In this document: positions 44,423-57,701 of the stretch, piece by piece
Layout: each line of letters begins with the position of its first letter
How positions within the stretch are numbered: position 1 is the first letter of the stretch
Assembly (NCBI GenBank): GCA_025356395.1
Contig: JANXTA010000058.1
Coordinates: forward strand, 1 to 64,000
Reading direction: 5' to 3'
Length of the DNA stretch: 64,000 nucleotides
DNA from: Betaproteobacteria bacterium
GTDB taxonomy: Bacteria; Pseudomonadota; Gammaproteobacteria; Burkholderiales; Burkholderiaceae_D
Made by a program: the position numbers and the translations under genes
Notes under the pieces: generated by a model
Seen by the model: only the letters and a program-made list of their open reading frames with translations
Database searches by the model: none
Told to the model about the DNA's origin: nothing

Positions 44423-45778
44423 CTAGTCTTTCTGGAGGCGGATGCGGGTCGTCCGCTGTCCGTTCTTCGATTCGACGTGGATGTCGAGCGTGCCGCCGCT
44501 CTCCACCGCCATCAGCGTCCGCTCGATCGCCTCGATCAGATGCGGATCCGTCTGGCCTTCGAGGGATTCCTGGAAACGCTGTCCCTCGTCGGAGAGGGGA
44601 TCGTCGTCGGGCGCATCGACCTCGATGACCTCCATGCCTTCGAAGCGGATAGCGGAGGCATCCGACAGCTTCTCGCCGGTCAATTCGCCGTAGGCTTCCG
44701 CGCGCCGCGCCTTGATCTCCTGCCCGGAGGCCAGGACTTGCACGACCCGCATGCGCGACAGCAGCGTGAGTTCGTTGAGCGCCGCGGGATCGAGCTGGCT
44801 CTCCGCCGCGACGATCAGGTCGCCGTGTTCGATCGACAGCGGCACGATGCGCAGGCGCTGCGCCACGCTCGCCGACACGGCCTCGATGGCTTCGATGGAG
44901 ATCGTGAACTTCGCCAGCGAGACGAAGTGGTGGCCCATCTTCTTCGCGTGGATCTTGTTGAGCGTGTCGGCGTCGACCACGCCCATGTCGATCAGGATCT
45001 GGCCGAGCGGGCGACCGCGGTTGGCGCGCTGGCGCGACAGCGCGATCTGCAGGGCCTCGGGTTGCACCGCGCCGAGTTCGATCAGGGCCTCGCCGACTCG
45101 CAGGCTGGGCTTGGTCTTCTGATGCGCGAGCGCCTCCGCGAGCTGCTGCGCGGTGATCAGGCCTTCCTCGATCAGGTAGTCGCCCAGCACCAGCTTGCGC
45201 ATCTCCTGCTGCTTGTCGACCGCGGCCTGGAGCTGTTCCTCGCTGACCGCGTTCTCTTCGACGAGGACACGGCCGATCGGGTCGCCGGCCTGGAAGTACG
45301 CGATGGCCGCTTCTGGAATGAACGTGCGTTCGAGCGTGTCACCGGGCCTGGCGAAGTAGAGGAACAAGCCGATGTTGTTGCGCACGTAGCCCGACGTGTC
45401 GCCGGACTCGATCTCGTGGTCGGCGAACTCGACGTTGTAGACGTGCACCCGCGACGACGACAGTGTGGTCCCGACGTCGCCCAGTACCGCAGCGTCGATG
45501 AGGCGAGCACGAACGGGATCGCTGAGCCGCAGCCGCTTGAAGCGCGAATTGCGAACGACGATCTTCGATGGATAGCGCGGGTGGTCCGGATGCGGGCGAA
45601 AGACCAGGTGCTCGTCGCGCCCGGTGAAGCGCAGCAGCTCCCCGTGTTCGATGGTGCCGTCGTTGAACTCGATCTCACAGGCTTCGGAAGAACCCTCCTT
45701 TGTGTCGAGCCGCAGATGCGCCGGCTCGGGCCAGTAGATCGTCAGGTTTTCGGGCAACGGTACGCGCGCTTGGGTCAT
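44423..45778 (-). CDS. MshEN-repeat protein without ATPase domain
   Basis: 451 residues from the ATG at 45778. After a ~150-residue N-terminal beta-rich part that I cannot name, four copies of the 24-30-residue MshEN motif run in tandem: IGRVLVEENAVSEEQL (168-), LGDYLIEEGLITAQQL (198-), VGEALIELGAVQPEAL (228-), LGQILIDMGVVDADTL (258-). A GspE-type N-terminal subdomain follows (residues 285-360, ending in ASGQEIKARRAEAYGEL). In MshE these motifs bind c-di-GMP and control a type IV pilus or secretion ATPase; here no Walker motif follows. Possibly a free c-di-GMP sensor or partner of a secretion ATPase elsewhere. Divergent from atpI. Confidence 0.7.
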   Translation of the reverse strand: MTQARVPLPENLTIYWPEPAHLRLDTKEGSSEACEIEFNDGTIEHGELLRFTGRDEHLVFRPHPDHPRYPSKIVVRNSRFKRLRLSDPVRARLIDAAVLGDVGTTLSSSRVHVYNVEFADHEIESGDTSGYVRNNIGLFLYFARPGDTLERTFIPEAAIAYFQAGDPIGRVLVEENAVSEEQLQAAVDKQQEMRKLVLGDYLIEEGLITAQQLAEALAHQKTKPSLRVGEALIELGAVQPEALQIALSRQRANRGRPLGQILIDMGVVDADTLNKIHAKKMGHHFVSLAKFTISIEAIEAVSASVAQRLRIVPLSIEHGDLIVAAESQLDPAALNELTLLSRMRVVQVLASGQEIKARRAEAYGELTGEKLSDASAIRFEGMEVIEVDAPDDDPLSDEGQRFQESLEGQTDPHLIEAIERTLMAVESGGTLDIHVESKNGQRTTRIRLQKD

Positions 45779-45946
45779 GAGCAGGAATCGATAAGGGCCC
45801 GAGGACGAGCGTCGCGGGTATATGTGACAGGAGGTTAGCGTGGAAATCAACCTTCAGCCATCGGTCCAACACCGACGGCGGGCGGGGGATTACTCCCGGG
45901 CCGCCGGTCTTTCCGCCGCGCCGTTGTCCCGCAGAGTTGTTCGCGT

Positions 45947-45976
45947 TTGACGCAGAGGGGGTTAAAAAAGTATCAT
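45947..45976 (+). promoter_or_regulatory. Promoter of the atp operon
   Basis: TTGACG (45947-45952) and TATCAT (45971-45976) with an 18-base spacer are good matches to sigma70 boxes and lie in the only upstream gap of the ATP synthase operon. The predicted start would leave a leader of about 120 bases before atpI. Confidence 0.6.
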
Positions 45977-46060
45977 GCTGCGGCTTCGGATTTGACGTTT
46001 GAAGCGCTGACCCGAGTTCTTCCTTTGTCCCGAGGAGTTGTTCCGGAGACGGTGCCGATG

Positions 46061-46100
46061 TCCGCGAAGCAGTGGTGAGATCCGCGAAGCAGTGGTGAGA
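46061..46100 (+). repeat. Perfect 20-bp tandem duplication before atpI
   Basis: TCCGCGAAGCAGTGGTGAGA occurs twice, head to tail, at 46061-46080 and 46081-46100, ending four bases before the atpI ATG. The duplicated unit includes the only purine-rich stretch that could serve as the ribosome site (GGTGAGA), so it duplicates the candidate translation-initiation signal. Confidence 0.9.
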
Positions 46101-46104
46101 TGCA

Positions 46105-46452
46105 ATGGCTAAAGCGGTCTATCTGCAAACGGCACTGACCCTCATGGTCGCTGGCCTTGCAGCAATACTCGGAGGGAATAACGCAGCGCTGTCCGTGGCA
46201 CTTGGCGGATTGGCTTGTGTTCTGCCGAATGCGTTGTTCGCGGCGCGACTGTTCGCAGACAGCCGGCGTCCCGGCGGCGCCACGTTTCACGGTTTGTTCA
46301 TCGGTGAGCTGGTAAAGCTCGCCGCGACGGTCGTCCTGCTTTTTCTTATCGCGCGGGTGTACCGCGACGTGAATTGGCCGGCACTGATCGTCGGCATCAT
46401 CGCGGCACAAAGTTATTTTTTGGCTTTCATCTTCGGGCGCTTTCGCACATGA
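46105..46452 (+). CDS. atpI: ATP synthase subunit I
   Basis: 115 residues, four hydrophobic helices (ALTLMVAGLAAILGG, LGGLACVLPNALFAARLF, FIGELVKLAATVVLLFLI, ALIVGIIAAQSYFLAFIF). AtpI is a chaperone for assembly of the c-ring. First gene of the atp operon; 39 bases before atpB. Confidence 0.9.
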   Translation: MAKAVYLQTALTLMVAGLAAILGGNNAALSVALGGLACVLPNALFAARLFADSRRPGGATFHGLFIGELVKLAATVVLLFLIARVYRDVNWPALIVGIIAAQSYFLAFIFGRFRT

Positions 46453-46491
46453 CCCGAGTCCGGTCGACGACGTTTAACGAGCACAACAAGC

Positions 46492-47675
<1,184 letters not shown>

Positions 47676-47739
47676 TGCGCGTGGCGCACGCCGCCAACCG
47701 CACTTTCTGACCTCGTCATTTCGTTTTAGAGGCAACAAC

Positions 47740-48210
47740 GTGAGCATCAACGCTACGCTGATCGCGCAGTTGATCGAGTTCCTGATCTTCGTGGGGTTCA
47801 CGATGAAGTTCGTCGTGCCGCCCATCATGTCAGCGCTCGAGGAACGCGCCAAGAAAATCGCCAATGGCTTGGCATATGCCGATCGCGCCAAGCTCGAGCT
47901 GAACGAGGCGCACAAGCGCGTCGATGCCGAGCTGTCGCAGTCGCGGACCGACAATCAGGTCCGTCTCGCGGAAGCCGAGAAGCAGGGCGCTGCGTTGATC
48001 GTCGAGGCCCGCAAGTCGGCCGAGGCCGAGAAGACGCGCATCCTCGCCGAGGCCAAGGCCGAAGCGGACCAGGAAGTGCAGCGGGCGCGCGATGCCCTGC
48101 GCGACCAGGTCGCCGCGCTTGCGGTCCAGGGCGCCGAGCAGATCCTCAAGAAGGAGATCGATCCCGCGCGTCATGCGGCGTTGCTCACCGAATTGAAGGC
48201 TCAGCTGTAA
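47740..48210 (+). CDS. atpF: ATP synthase subunit b (Fo)
   Basis: 156 residues starting with GTG, with AGAGG seven bases upstream. An N-terminal membrane helix ([20 protein letters not shown]) is followed by a long amphipathic coiled coil rich in Ala/Glu/Lys ([19 protein letters not shown]..) that forms the stator. Confidence 0.94.
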   Translation: MSINATLIAQLIEFLIFVGFTMKFVVPPIMSALEERAKKIANGLAYADRAKLELNEAHKRVDAELSQSRTDNQVRLAEAEKQGAALIVEARKSAEAEKTRILAEAKAEADQEVQRARDALRDQVAALAVQGAEQILKKEIDPARHAALLTELKAQL

Positions 48211-48216
48211 GCGACC

Positions 48217-48762
48217 ATGGCCGAGATCTCCACCATTGCCCGTCCCTACGCAGAAGCGCTGTTTCGCGTCGCGTGCGAGGACACCGGCGCGAACGCGCTG
48301 AAGGACTGGTCGTCGCTGGTCGTGAACATGGGCGCGGTCGCTTCCGACCCGGACATGGGCCGCGTGATGAACGATCCGCGTGTGACCGACGACCAGATCT
48401 ACAGCATCTTCGTGGCAGCCCTCGGCAGCGAGCCGAACACGCATGCGCAGAACTTCGTGCGTGCGCTGATCGACAACGATCGCCTGGGCGCGATGCCCGA
48501 GATCGCCACGCAGTTCCGACTGCTGGTCGACGCCAAGCAGGGCAGTGCCGAAGCGCGGATCACCAGCGCGTTCCCGATGAACGACGCCGACGTCGCCGAC
48601 CTGGTCGCGGCGCTCGAGAAGAAGTTCGCGATCAAGCTGAAGCCGGTGGTCGAGGTCGATGCGGGATTGATCGGCGGCGTGCGCGTCGTGGTCGGTGACC
48701 GCGTGCTCGATACGTCGGTGCGCTCGCGCCTCGATGCGATGAAGGCCGTACTAGTAGCCTGA
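48217..48762 (+). CDS. atpH: ATP synthase subunit delta (F1)
   Basis: 181 residues. The N-terminal six-helix domain (ISTIARPYAEALFRVACED) joins F1 to the stator; the C-terminal beta domain (VVEVDAGLIGGVRVVVGDRVLDTSVRSRL) contacts subunit b. Six bases after atpF. Confidence 0.94.
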   Translation: MAEISTIARPYAEALFRVACEDTGANALKDWSSLVVNMGAVASDPDMGRVMNDPRVTDDQIYSIFVAALGSEPNTHAQNFVRALIDNDRLGAMPEIATQFRLLVDAKQGSAEARITSAFPMNDADVADLVAALEKKFAIKLKPVVEVDAGLIGGVRVVVGDRVLDTSVRSRLDAMKAVLVA

Positions 48763-48819
48763 CCCAACAATTCGTCGCGGCCTTCTCGGCCGCGACTGTG
48801 AATCTTCCGGAGCGTATCC

Positions 48820-50376
<1,557 letters not shown>

Positions 50377-50385
50377 GGAAGACAG

Positions 50386-51264
50386 ATGGCAGCCGGTAAA
50401 GAGATCCGCGGCAAGATCAAGTCCGTCGAGAACACCAAAAAGATCACGAAGGCGATGGAAATGGTCGCCGCGTCCAAGATGCGCAAGGCCCAGGACCGCA
50501 TGCGCAAGGCCCGCCCGTACGCGGACAAGGTCCGCAACATCGCGGCGCACCTGGGCCAGGCCAATCCGGAGTTCACGCACCCGTTCATGGTCGGTCACGA
50601 CGACGCGAAGGCGGTCGGCTTCATCGTCGTCACGACCGACAAGGGCCTGTGCGGTGGTCTCAACACCAACGTGTTGCGCGCGGTGACCGCGAAGATCCGC
50701 GAGTTCCACGGCCAGGGCATCGAGCCACAGGCGGTCGCGATCGGCAACAAGGGCCTGGGCTTCCTCGGCCGCGTCGGCGTCAAGGTGGTGGCCAACGCCA
50801 CGCATCTGGGCGACGCGCCGCATCTCGAGAAACTGATCGGTCCGGTCAAGGTGTTGCTCGACGCGTATGCCGACGGCAAGCTGAAGGCGGTCTACCTCTG
50901 CTACAACAAGTTCGTCAGCGCGATCGCCCAACAGCCGATCGTGGAGCAGTTGCTGCCGTTGTCGAGCGAGCACATGCAGCAAAGCGCCGAAGAGAAGAAA
51001 GCTTACGCGTGGGATTACCTGTACGAGCCCGATGCGCAGACCGTGATCGAGTTCCTGATGGTCCGCTACGTCGAGGCGCTGGTATTCACGGCCGTGTCCG
51101 AGAACATGGCGTCGGAACAGTCGGCGCGGATGGTGGCCATGAAGGCCGCGACCGACAACGCGGGCAACGTGATCGGCGAGCTCAAGCTGGTCTACAACAA
51201 GACGCGGCAGGCTGCGATCACGACGGAGCTCAGCGAGATCGTTGCTGGTGCCGCTGCGGTCTGA
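50386..51264 (+). CDS. atpG: ATP synthase subunit gamma (F1)
   Basis: 292 residues. The N- and C-terminal helices form the rotor shaft: [30 protein letters not shown] at the start and [47 protein letters not shown] at the end; in between [14 protein letters not shown] repeat-type hairpin follows the stop before atpD. Confidence 0.95.
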   Translation: MAAGKEIRGKIKSVENTKKITKAMEMVAASKMRKAQDRMRKARPYADKVRNIAAHLGQANPEFTHPFMVGHDDAKAVGFIVVTTDKGLCGGLNTNVLRAVTAKIREFHGQGIEPQAVAIGNKGLGFLGRVGVKVVANATHLGDAPHLEKLIGPVKVLLDAYADGKLKAVYLCYNKFVSAIAQQPIVEQLLPLSSEHMQQSAEEKKAYAWDYLYEPDAQTVIEFLMVRYVEALVFTAVSENMASEQSARMVAMKAATDNAGNVIGELKLVYNKTRQAAITTELSEIVAGAAAV

Positions 51265-51284
51265 GGGCTGCGAAACGAACTAGG

Positions 51285-51302
51285 TCCCGGCCTTCGCCGG
51301 GA
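51285..51302. repeat. REP-type hairpin between atpG and atpD
   Basis: TCCCGGC-CTTC-GCCGGGA lies in the 77-base gap between atpG and atpD, flanked by GAACTAGG and TGACATGAATG, a layout that resembles the dispersed TCCCGGCCTTCGCCGGGATGAC intergenic repeat of proteobacteria. Within the operon it could act as an mRNA-stability or attenuating hairpin. Confidence 0.55.
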
Positions 51303-51305
51303 TGA

Positions 51306-52774
<1,469 letters not shown>

Positions 52775-52775
<1 letters not shown>

Positions 52776-53197
52776 TGGCCAACACCTTCCACGTCGACGT
52801 CGTGTCGGCCGAGGAGTCGATCTTCTCGGGCGAGGCGGAGTTCGTCGCGTTGCCCGGCGAAGCGGGAGAGCTCGGGATCTATCCGAAGCACACGCCGCTG
52901 ATCACGCGCATCAAGCCGGGTGCGGTCCGCATCCGCGTGCCCGGCAAGTCCGAGGACGAGTTCGTGTTCGTCGCGGGCGGCATCCTTGAAGTGCAGCCCG
53001 ATCTCGTGACCGTGCTGGCCGACACCGCGATCCGCGGTGCCGACCTCGACGAGAGCAAGGCGGCCGAGGCCAAGAAGAGCGCCGAGGAGGCCATGGTCAA
53101 CGCCAAGAGCGACCTCGACCTGGCGCGCGCGCAATCGGAACTCTCGATCATGGCGGCGCAGCTCGCGGCGATCCAGAGGCTGCGTCACAAGCGGTAG
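52775..53197 (+). CDS. atpC: ATP synthase subunit epsilon (F1)
   Basis: 140 residues from an ATG that overlaps the atpD stop by one base (TGATG). The N-terminal beta-sandwich ([39 protein letters not shown]) and C-terminal helices ([19 protein letters not shown]) are the usual regulatory epsilon fold. Last gene of the operon. Confidence 0.95.
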
Positions 53198-53287
53198 ATC
53201 GTCACGATCGGCTTCGAGACTCCGCTCTCGAACACGTCCGGCGACACGAAGGATTCCGGGACGCGCGATGCCTCGTGTCCCGGCTCG

Positions 53288-53815
53288 ATGCGCTTCAGGG
53301 GCGCATCGTCATTTGTAAGCCTCGCCTTCGCACTGGTCCTGACGGCCTGCTCGACGAAGACCGGTCCTGGCCCGTCCATCGCCACCGAATCACCGGTGGC
53401 CGAAGCGAAAGCTGCAGCCACCGGCAAGGCACCCGAAGCCGAGCCGCCGCGTGAGTCGCAGGCCCGCAACGTCGACGGCTACAAGCGCGATGCAGCCCGT
53501 CGCATCTACTTCCGGAATGCTGCCCGACTCTTCGACGGCGCGCCGCCGCCGGTCCTGAAGTCGATCGTGGTGCTTACGATCCGCACCGACGCCAAGGGCA
53601 TGCCGACCCGCGTCCAGGTGATGCGCTCGAACGGCTATCGCGACCTCGAACAGGTGGCGATCCAGAGCGTGCACGAGGCATCGCCGTTGCCGATCCCGCA
53701 CGTCGCGGTGCTGAAGAAGGGCGGCGTCGAATACGTGGAGACCTGGCTGTTCCGGGACGACGGTCGCTATCAGATCCGCTCGCTCGCCGACGCGCAGCAG
53801 AGTATCGGCGACTGA
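53288..53815 (+). CDS. Lipoprotein with TonB C-terminal-like domain
   Basis: 175 residues. N-terminal lipobox LVLTAC (Cys at about residue 21), an Ala/Pro/Glu linker, and then a TonB/TolA-like C-terminal domain (YKRDAARRIYFRNAARLF, VVLTIRTDAKGMPTRVQVMRSNGYRDLEQVAIQSVHEASPLPIP). The strand after VLRSNG is the usual domain end. It may work in the periplasm as a TonB-like adaptor, although without the cytoplasmic-membrane helix that true TonB proteins have. Ninety bases after atpC, so transcription with the atp operon is uncertain. Confidence 0.72.
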   Translation: MRFRGASSFVSLAFALVLTACSTKTGPGPSIATESPVAEAKAAATGKAPEAEPPRESQARNVDGYKRDAARRIYFRNAARLFDGAPPPVLKSIVVLTIRTDAKGMPTRVQVMRSNGYRDLEQVAIQSVHEASPLPIPHVAVLKKGGVEYVETWLFRDDGRYQIRSLADAQQSIGD

Positions 53816-53934
53816 GTTCCTCGCCTCGGGAATAAGTAGCCACCACGCGCGTATCTTCTCCCGCTCATCAAGGCGCAGTACATTGCCTCCCGGGACCGCC
53901 CTCCACAGAAGCGGTCCATCCACAGGAGACTCGC

Positions 53935-54987
53935 ATGACCCTACGCGCCGTGTTCGCGTCGCTGTTGCTGCTGGCCTCGACGCTCGTCGAAGCGAAGACC
54001 GTCAAGACCGATACCGTCATCGACGGTGCCGACCCCGGTGTCAGGCTGTTCGTGCGCAGCAAGATGAGCGACGGACAGAGCCGCTTCACCGACGACAACA
54101 TCGTGTTGTTCGTCCATGGCGCGACCTACTCGTCCACGCCCGACTTCGACCTCGACTACAAAGACTATTCGTGGGCCGACTGGATGGTCGACAAGGGCTA
54201 CGTCGTCTATCTGTTCGACAAGCGCAATTACGGCTATTCGTCACGCGAGAAGGCGATGGACGAGCCGGCCGCGAATAACAAACCGGTCACGCGCTCGTAC
54301 CTCGCGATCCGCGACATCGGGACCGTCGTCGACTATCTGCGGAAGAAGCACAACGTCAAGCGCATCACGCTGATCGGCTGGTCGTGGGGTGCGACGACCG
54401 CGGGCATGTACACCTCGCTCAACAGCGAGAAGGTCAAGACGCTGGTCCTGTATGCGCCGGCCTACGCGTTGCCGACCCACACCAATCTCGGCTCGGGCAG
54501 CGGTTCGCAGAACAAACGCAAGCCTTTCGAGTTCAACTACGCGCTCGGTGCCTATCGCCTCAGTCCGAAGGCCGCCAACGACGCGCGCTGGGACGGCGAG
54601 ATCCCGGTCGACGACAAGAACCAGTATCGCGAGGAAGGCGTGCGCGACGCGTTCGCGCTCGAGGCGTTGAAGACGGATCCGACCAGCAACGCGCGCAGCC
54701 CCGCCAGCCTGCGCGCGCCCAACGGTGTGCTGGAGGACAGCTTCATGCAGGCTACCGGCCGGCGTATCTGGAACGCGTCGTCGATCTCCGTGCCGACCCT
54801 CGTCATCGGCGGCGACTACGACACCTGGTCGTACGTCGAGGATCGCGAGTTGCTGATGCGTGACCTCACGAACGCGCCGGTGAAGAAGAACGTGCTGATC
54901 AAGGACGCGACGCACTTCGTGCTGTTCGAGAAGCACCGCTTCGACTTCTTCAACGAGATCGCCAACTTCCTGAAGGAACAGCCATGA
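53935..54987 (+). CDS. Exported alpha/beta hydrolase
   Basis: 350 residues with a signal peptide (LRAVFASLLLLASTLVEA). Nucleophile elbow GWSWGATTAG (Ser at about residue 145), oxyanion motif LFVHGATYS, acid probably in IGGDYDTWS, and His in DATHFVLF near the C-terminus. Its stop overlaps the next hydrolase by four bases. The substrate is unknown; a CoA- or ester-type small molecule is possible. Confidence 0.8.
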   Translation: MTLRAVFASLLLLASTLVEAKTVKTDTVIDGADPGVRLFVRSKMSDGQSRFTDDNIVLFVHGATYSSTPDFDLDYKDYSWADWMVDKGYVVYLFDKRNYGYSSREKAMDEPAANNKPVTRSYLAIRDIGTVVDYLRKKHNVKRITLIGWSWGATTAGMYTSLNSEKVKTLVLYAPAYALPTHTNLGSGSGSQNKRKPFEFNYALGAYRLSPKAANDARWDGEIPVDDKNQYREEGVRDAFALEALKTDPTSNARSPASLRAPNGVLEDSFMQATGRRIWNASSISVPTLVIGGDYDTWSYVEDRELLMRDLTNAPVKKNVLIKDATHFVLFEKHRFDFFNEIANFLKEQP

Positions 54988-56102
54988 AGTGCCCGGGTTT
55001 CGTCACCGCGGCTCTGATTGCCGCATGCGTTTCATCGGCGAGCTTCGCCCATGGTCCGAACGACCCGCCGCACCAGACCTATGCGATGGGCGACTTCAAG
55101 CTTGAGAGCGGCGAGGCGATCCGCGACTTCCAGATGTCGTACGTGACGCACGGCACGTTGAACGCGAAGAAGTCGAATGCCATCCTGATGACGGCATCGA
55201 TCGGTGGCAACCATCACCGCATCGACTACCTGATCGGCCCGGGTCGAGCGCTCGACCCGGCCAGGTATTTCATCGTCTGCACCGACGCGATCGGCAACGG
55301 CCTCACCACGTCGCCGTCGAACAGCAAGGCGCAGCCGGGCATGGCGTTCCCGAAGTTCAACATCCGCGACATGGTCAACTCGTCGGCGCAACTCGCGCGG
55401 GACAAGTTCGGTATCGAGAAACTCGTCGCGGTCGTCGGCGCCTCGATGGGCGGCATGCAGACGCTGCAGTACGGCGTCAGCTATCCGACCGGCGCGCAGA
55501 GCCTGATCGCCATCATTCCGCTGGGCCGCGCCACACCCTGGACCACCAACGCGCTCGAGCTGACGCGTCAGGCGATCACGAGCGATCCGGCCTGGAACAA
55601 TGGCAACTATCCCGCCAGCGCACCGCCCGAGAAGGGCATGCGACTGTGGGCTCGGATCCTGTTCAGTTCGATCACCCGAACGCCCGAGTCGCTGCAGACC
55701 GATCTTCCGAACAACATGGATGCGATCGCGTGGCAGGCCGGCATCGCCGATGCGTCGTGGAAGCGGATGGACGCACGCGACTGGATGTACCAGAGCTGGG
55801 CCTACGACCAGCACGACGTCGGCAAGACGCCGGGCTTCGACGGCGATTACTTCAAGGCGCTGCGATCGATCAAGGCCAAGACGCTGGTGCTCGCGGGCGA
55901 AGGCGACCTCTTCAATCCCGAGGCCAATGCCTTTGAGGCGGCGCAGTACATCCCCGATGCGCGCTACGTGAAGATCAAGACCCGGACTGCGCTGGGTCAC
56001 ACGTCGGGCGCAGGCGCCACGGCCCCGGAGAACGAGTTACAAAACAGGGAGATCGCGGCGTTCCTCGAGATCGTCACGGATCACGGCCGCAAGCTGCAGT
56101 AG
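54984..56102 (+). CDS. Exported MetX-like alpha/beta hydrolase
   Basis: 372 residues with a signal peptide (LIAACVSSASFAHG), then the homoserine acetyltransferase-like fold: GPGRALDPARYFIVCTDAIGNGL, nucleophile GASMGGMQTLQYG, acid AGEGDLFNPE, His LGHTSG. MetX enzymes are cytosolic, so the signal peptide argues against a biosynthetic role; more likely a periplasmic hydrolase of the same fold. Translationally coupled to the preceding hydrolase (ATGA). Confidence 0.82.
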   Translation: MKCPGFVTAALIAACVSSASFAHGPNDPPHQTYAMGDFKLESGEAIRDFQMSYVTHGTLNAKKSNAILMTASIGGNHHRIDYLIGPGRALDPARYFIVCTDAIGNGLTTSPSNSKAQPGMAFPKFNIRDMVNSSAQLARDKFGIEKLVAVVGASMGGMQTLQYGVSYPTGAQSLIAIIPLGRATPWTTNALELTRQAITSDPAWNNGNYPASAPPEKGMRLWARILFSSITRTPESLQTDLPNNMDAIAWQAGIADASWKRMDARDWMYQSWAYDQHDVGKTPGFDGDYFKALRSIKAKTLVLAGEGDLFNPEANAFEAAQYIPDARYVKIKTRTALGHTSGAGATAPENELQNREIAAFLEIVTDHGRKLQ

Positions 56103-56105
56103 CCG

Positions 56106-56675
56106 TCAGCAGGCGCCCGTATAGAAGCGCAACGGGCAAACGGCCTCGTAGCGTTCGTTGCCACCGATCACGACCTGGGCGCCTTCCGTGATGCGACGAC
56201 CTTCGTCGTCGACGCGCATGTTGAAGGTCGCCTTGCGGCCGCAGCGGCAGACCGTCTTCATCTCCTCGAGGTCGTCGGCGAGCGTCAGCAAGGCGCGTGA
56301 GCCGGGGAAGGCGACGCCCTGGAAGTCGCTGCGGATGCCGTAGCAGATCACCGGCACCCGCTCGACGTGCGCGAAGCGATGCAAGTCGGCGACTTGCATC
56401 TCGTTGAGGAACTGAGCTTCGTCGATCAGCACGCACGACGGCAGTGGACGCGACATCAGCAACGCCGAGAAGTCGGTCGTCGCGTCGAACAGTTCGGCGG
56501 GCCGTTCGACCCCGAGTCGAGACACGATGCGTCCGTTGCCGTAGCGCGTGTCGATCGCCGAAGTGAACAGCGCGACGGTCTGGTCGCGCTCCTCGTAGTT
56601 GTGGGCCACCTGCAGCAGCGCGGTCGACTTGCCGGCGTTCATCGCCGCGTAACGGAAGTAGAGCTTGGCCATCAT
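56106..56675 (-). CDS. tdk: Thymidine kinase
   Basis: 189 residues (type II, TK1-like). P-loop AAMNAGKST (residues 10-18), Walker B-like LIDEAQFLNE, the thymidine lasso, and zinc-type cysteines in CRCGRKA and at the C-terminus (VCPLRFYTGAC). It phosphorylates thymidine for the dTTP salvage route. ATG ATG start; I kept the first. Confidence 0.94.
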   Translation of the reverse strand: MMAKLYFRYAAMNAGKSTALLQVAHNYEERDQTVALFTSAIDTRYGNGRIVSRLGVERPAELFDATTDFSALLMSRPLPSCVLIDEAQFLNEMQVADLHRFAHVERVPVICYGIRSDFQGVAFPGSRALLTLADDLEEMKTVCRCGRKATFNMRVDDEGRRITEGAQVVIGGNERYEAVCPLRFYTGAC

Positions 56676-56740
56676 CCGAAGCGTGAAGGAGAGGCGCGGC
56701 GGCTACCGTGGACGACGAGGGCGTACAGCTCTTACCCGGA

Positions 56741-57526
56741 TCAACGCTGGTCCCGGTCGGCACGGGCCGTGCCCGCACGCAAAAAGTCATCGAGACTGCG
56801 CGCCGCGGAGACGAAGTCGGACGGGATCATCAGGATCGTGGTGCTGTTGTTCTCCGCGCCGACTTCCGAAACCATCTGCATCCTCCGCAGTTCGATCGCG
56901 ACCGGGTTGTTGGCCATCTGCTGCGCTGCCTCCGCCAGCTTGCAGGAGGCCTCGAGTTCGGCCTCCGCCTTGATGATCCGTGCCCGCTTCTCACGGACCG
57001 CCTGTGCCTGCATCGCCATCACTTCCTGCATCGCACCCGGCAGTTCGACGTCCTTCATCTCGAAGCGCTCGACCTCGATACCCCATTGCCCGGTGAGCCC
57101 GGCGATGTTGTTGCGCAGTAGTTGGTTGATCTTGTCGCGTTCCTGCAGGACTTCGTCGAGGTCGTGCCGCCCGATCGAATTGCGCAAGCTCGTCATCGCC
57201 AGTTGATAGACGGCGGAGGAAGCATCGGCGACCGCGATGACCGACTTGGTCGCGTCGACGATCCGGTACCACAACACCGCATTGAGCTTCACCGTCACGC
57301 TGTCGCGCGTGATCGTTTCCTGCTGCTCGGCCGACACCGTGCGCGTGCGGATGTCGACCCGCACCGTCCGCTCGACCCCGAGAGGGATGATCCAGTACAG
57401 GCCGGGTCCGCGCAGCCCCGCGAAGCGACCGAGACGGAAAACCACGCCGCGTTCGTACTCCTGGGCGACGCGGAAGCCGCTGAGCAACAGGGCGACGAGA
57501 AGGACGACGGCGATCAACCATTCCAT
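56741..57526 (-). CDS. Stomatin/slipin family SPFH protein
   Basis: 261 residues. An N-terminal membrane helix (WLIAVVLLVALLLSGF), then the SPFH domain: RVAQEYERGVVFRLGRFAGLRGPGLYWIIPLG, VRVDIRTRTVSAEQQETITRD, GRHDLDEVLQERDKIN; C-terminal coiled coil (KRARIIKAEAELEASCKLAEAAQQM). Slipins organise membrane microdomains or control proteases with NfeD partners; none lies adjacent here. Confidence 0.9.
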   Translation of the reverse strand: MEWLIAVVLLVALLLSGFRVAQEYERGVVFRLGRFAGLRGPGLYWIIPLGVERTVRVDIRTRTVSAEQQETITRDSVTVKLNAVLWYRIVDATKSVIAVADASSAVYQLAMTSLRNSIGRHDLDEVLQERDKINQLLRNNIAGLTGQWGIEVERFEMKDVELPGAMQEVMAMQAQAVREKRARIIKAEAELEASCKLAEAAQQMANNPVAIELRRMQMVSEVGAENNSTTILMIPSDFVSAARSLDDFLRAGTARADRDQR

Positions 57527-57701
57527 AGTGTTCCCCGCAGGCCCTGCATCGAAAAAAAAGGGAAACCGGGCTATCGTGGCCGGACCCTACCGAAACGTCG
57601 ATGGGCGATTCGGTCGGCGTCGCGGATCATAGCTCGCCGCAATTGGCGGCAGCAAACGCGAGCCCATTAGAATGCGTGACTTCCGACGCACCACCCATGC
57701 C

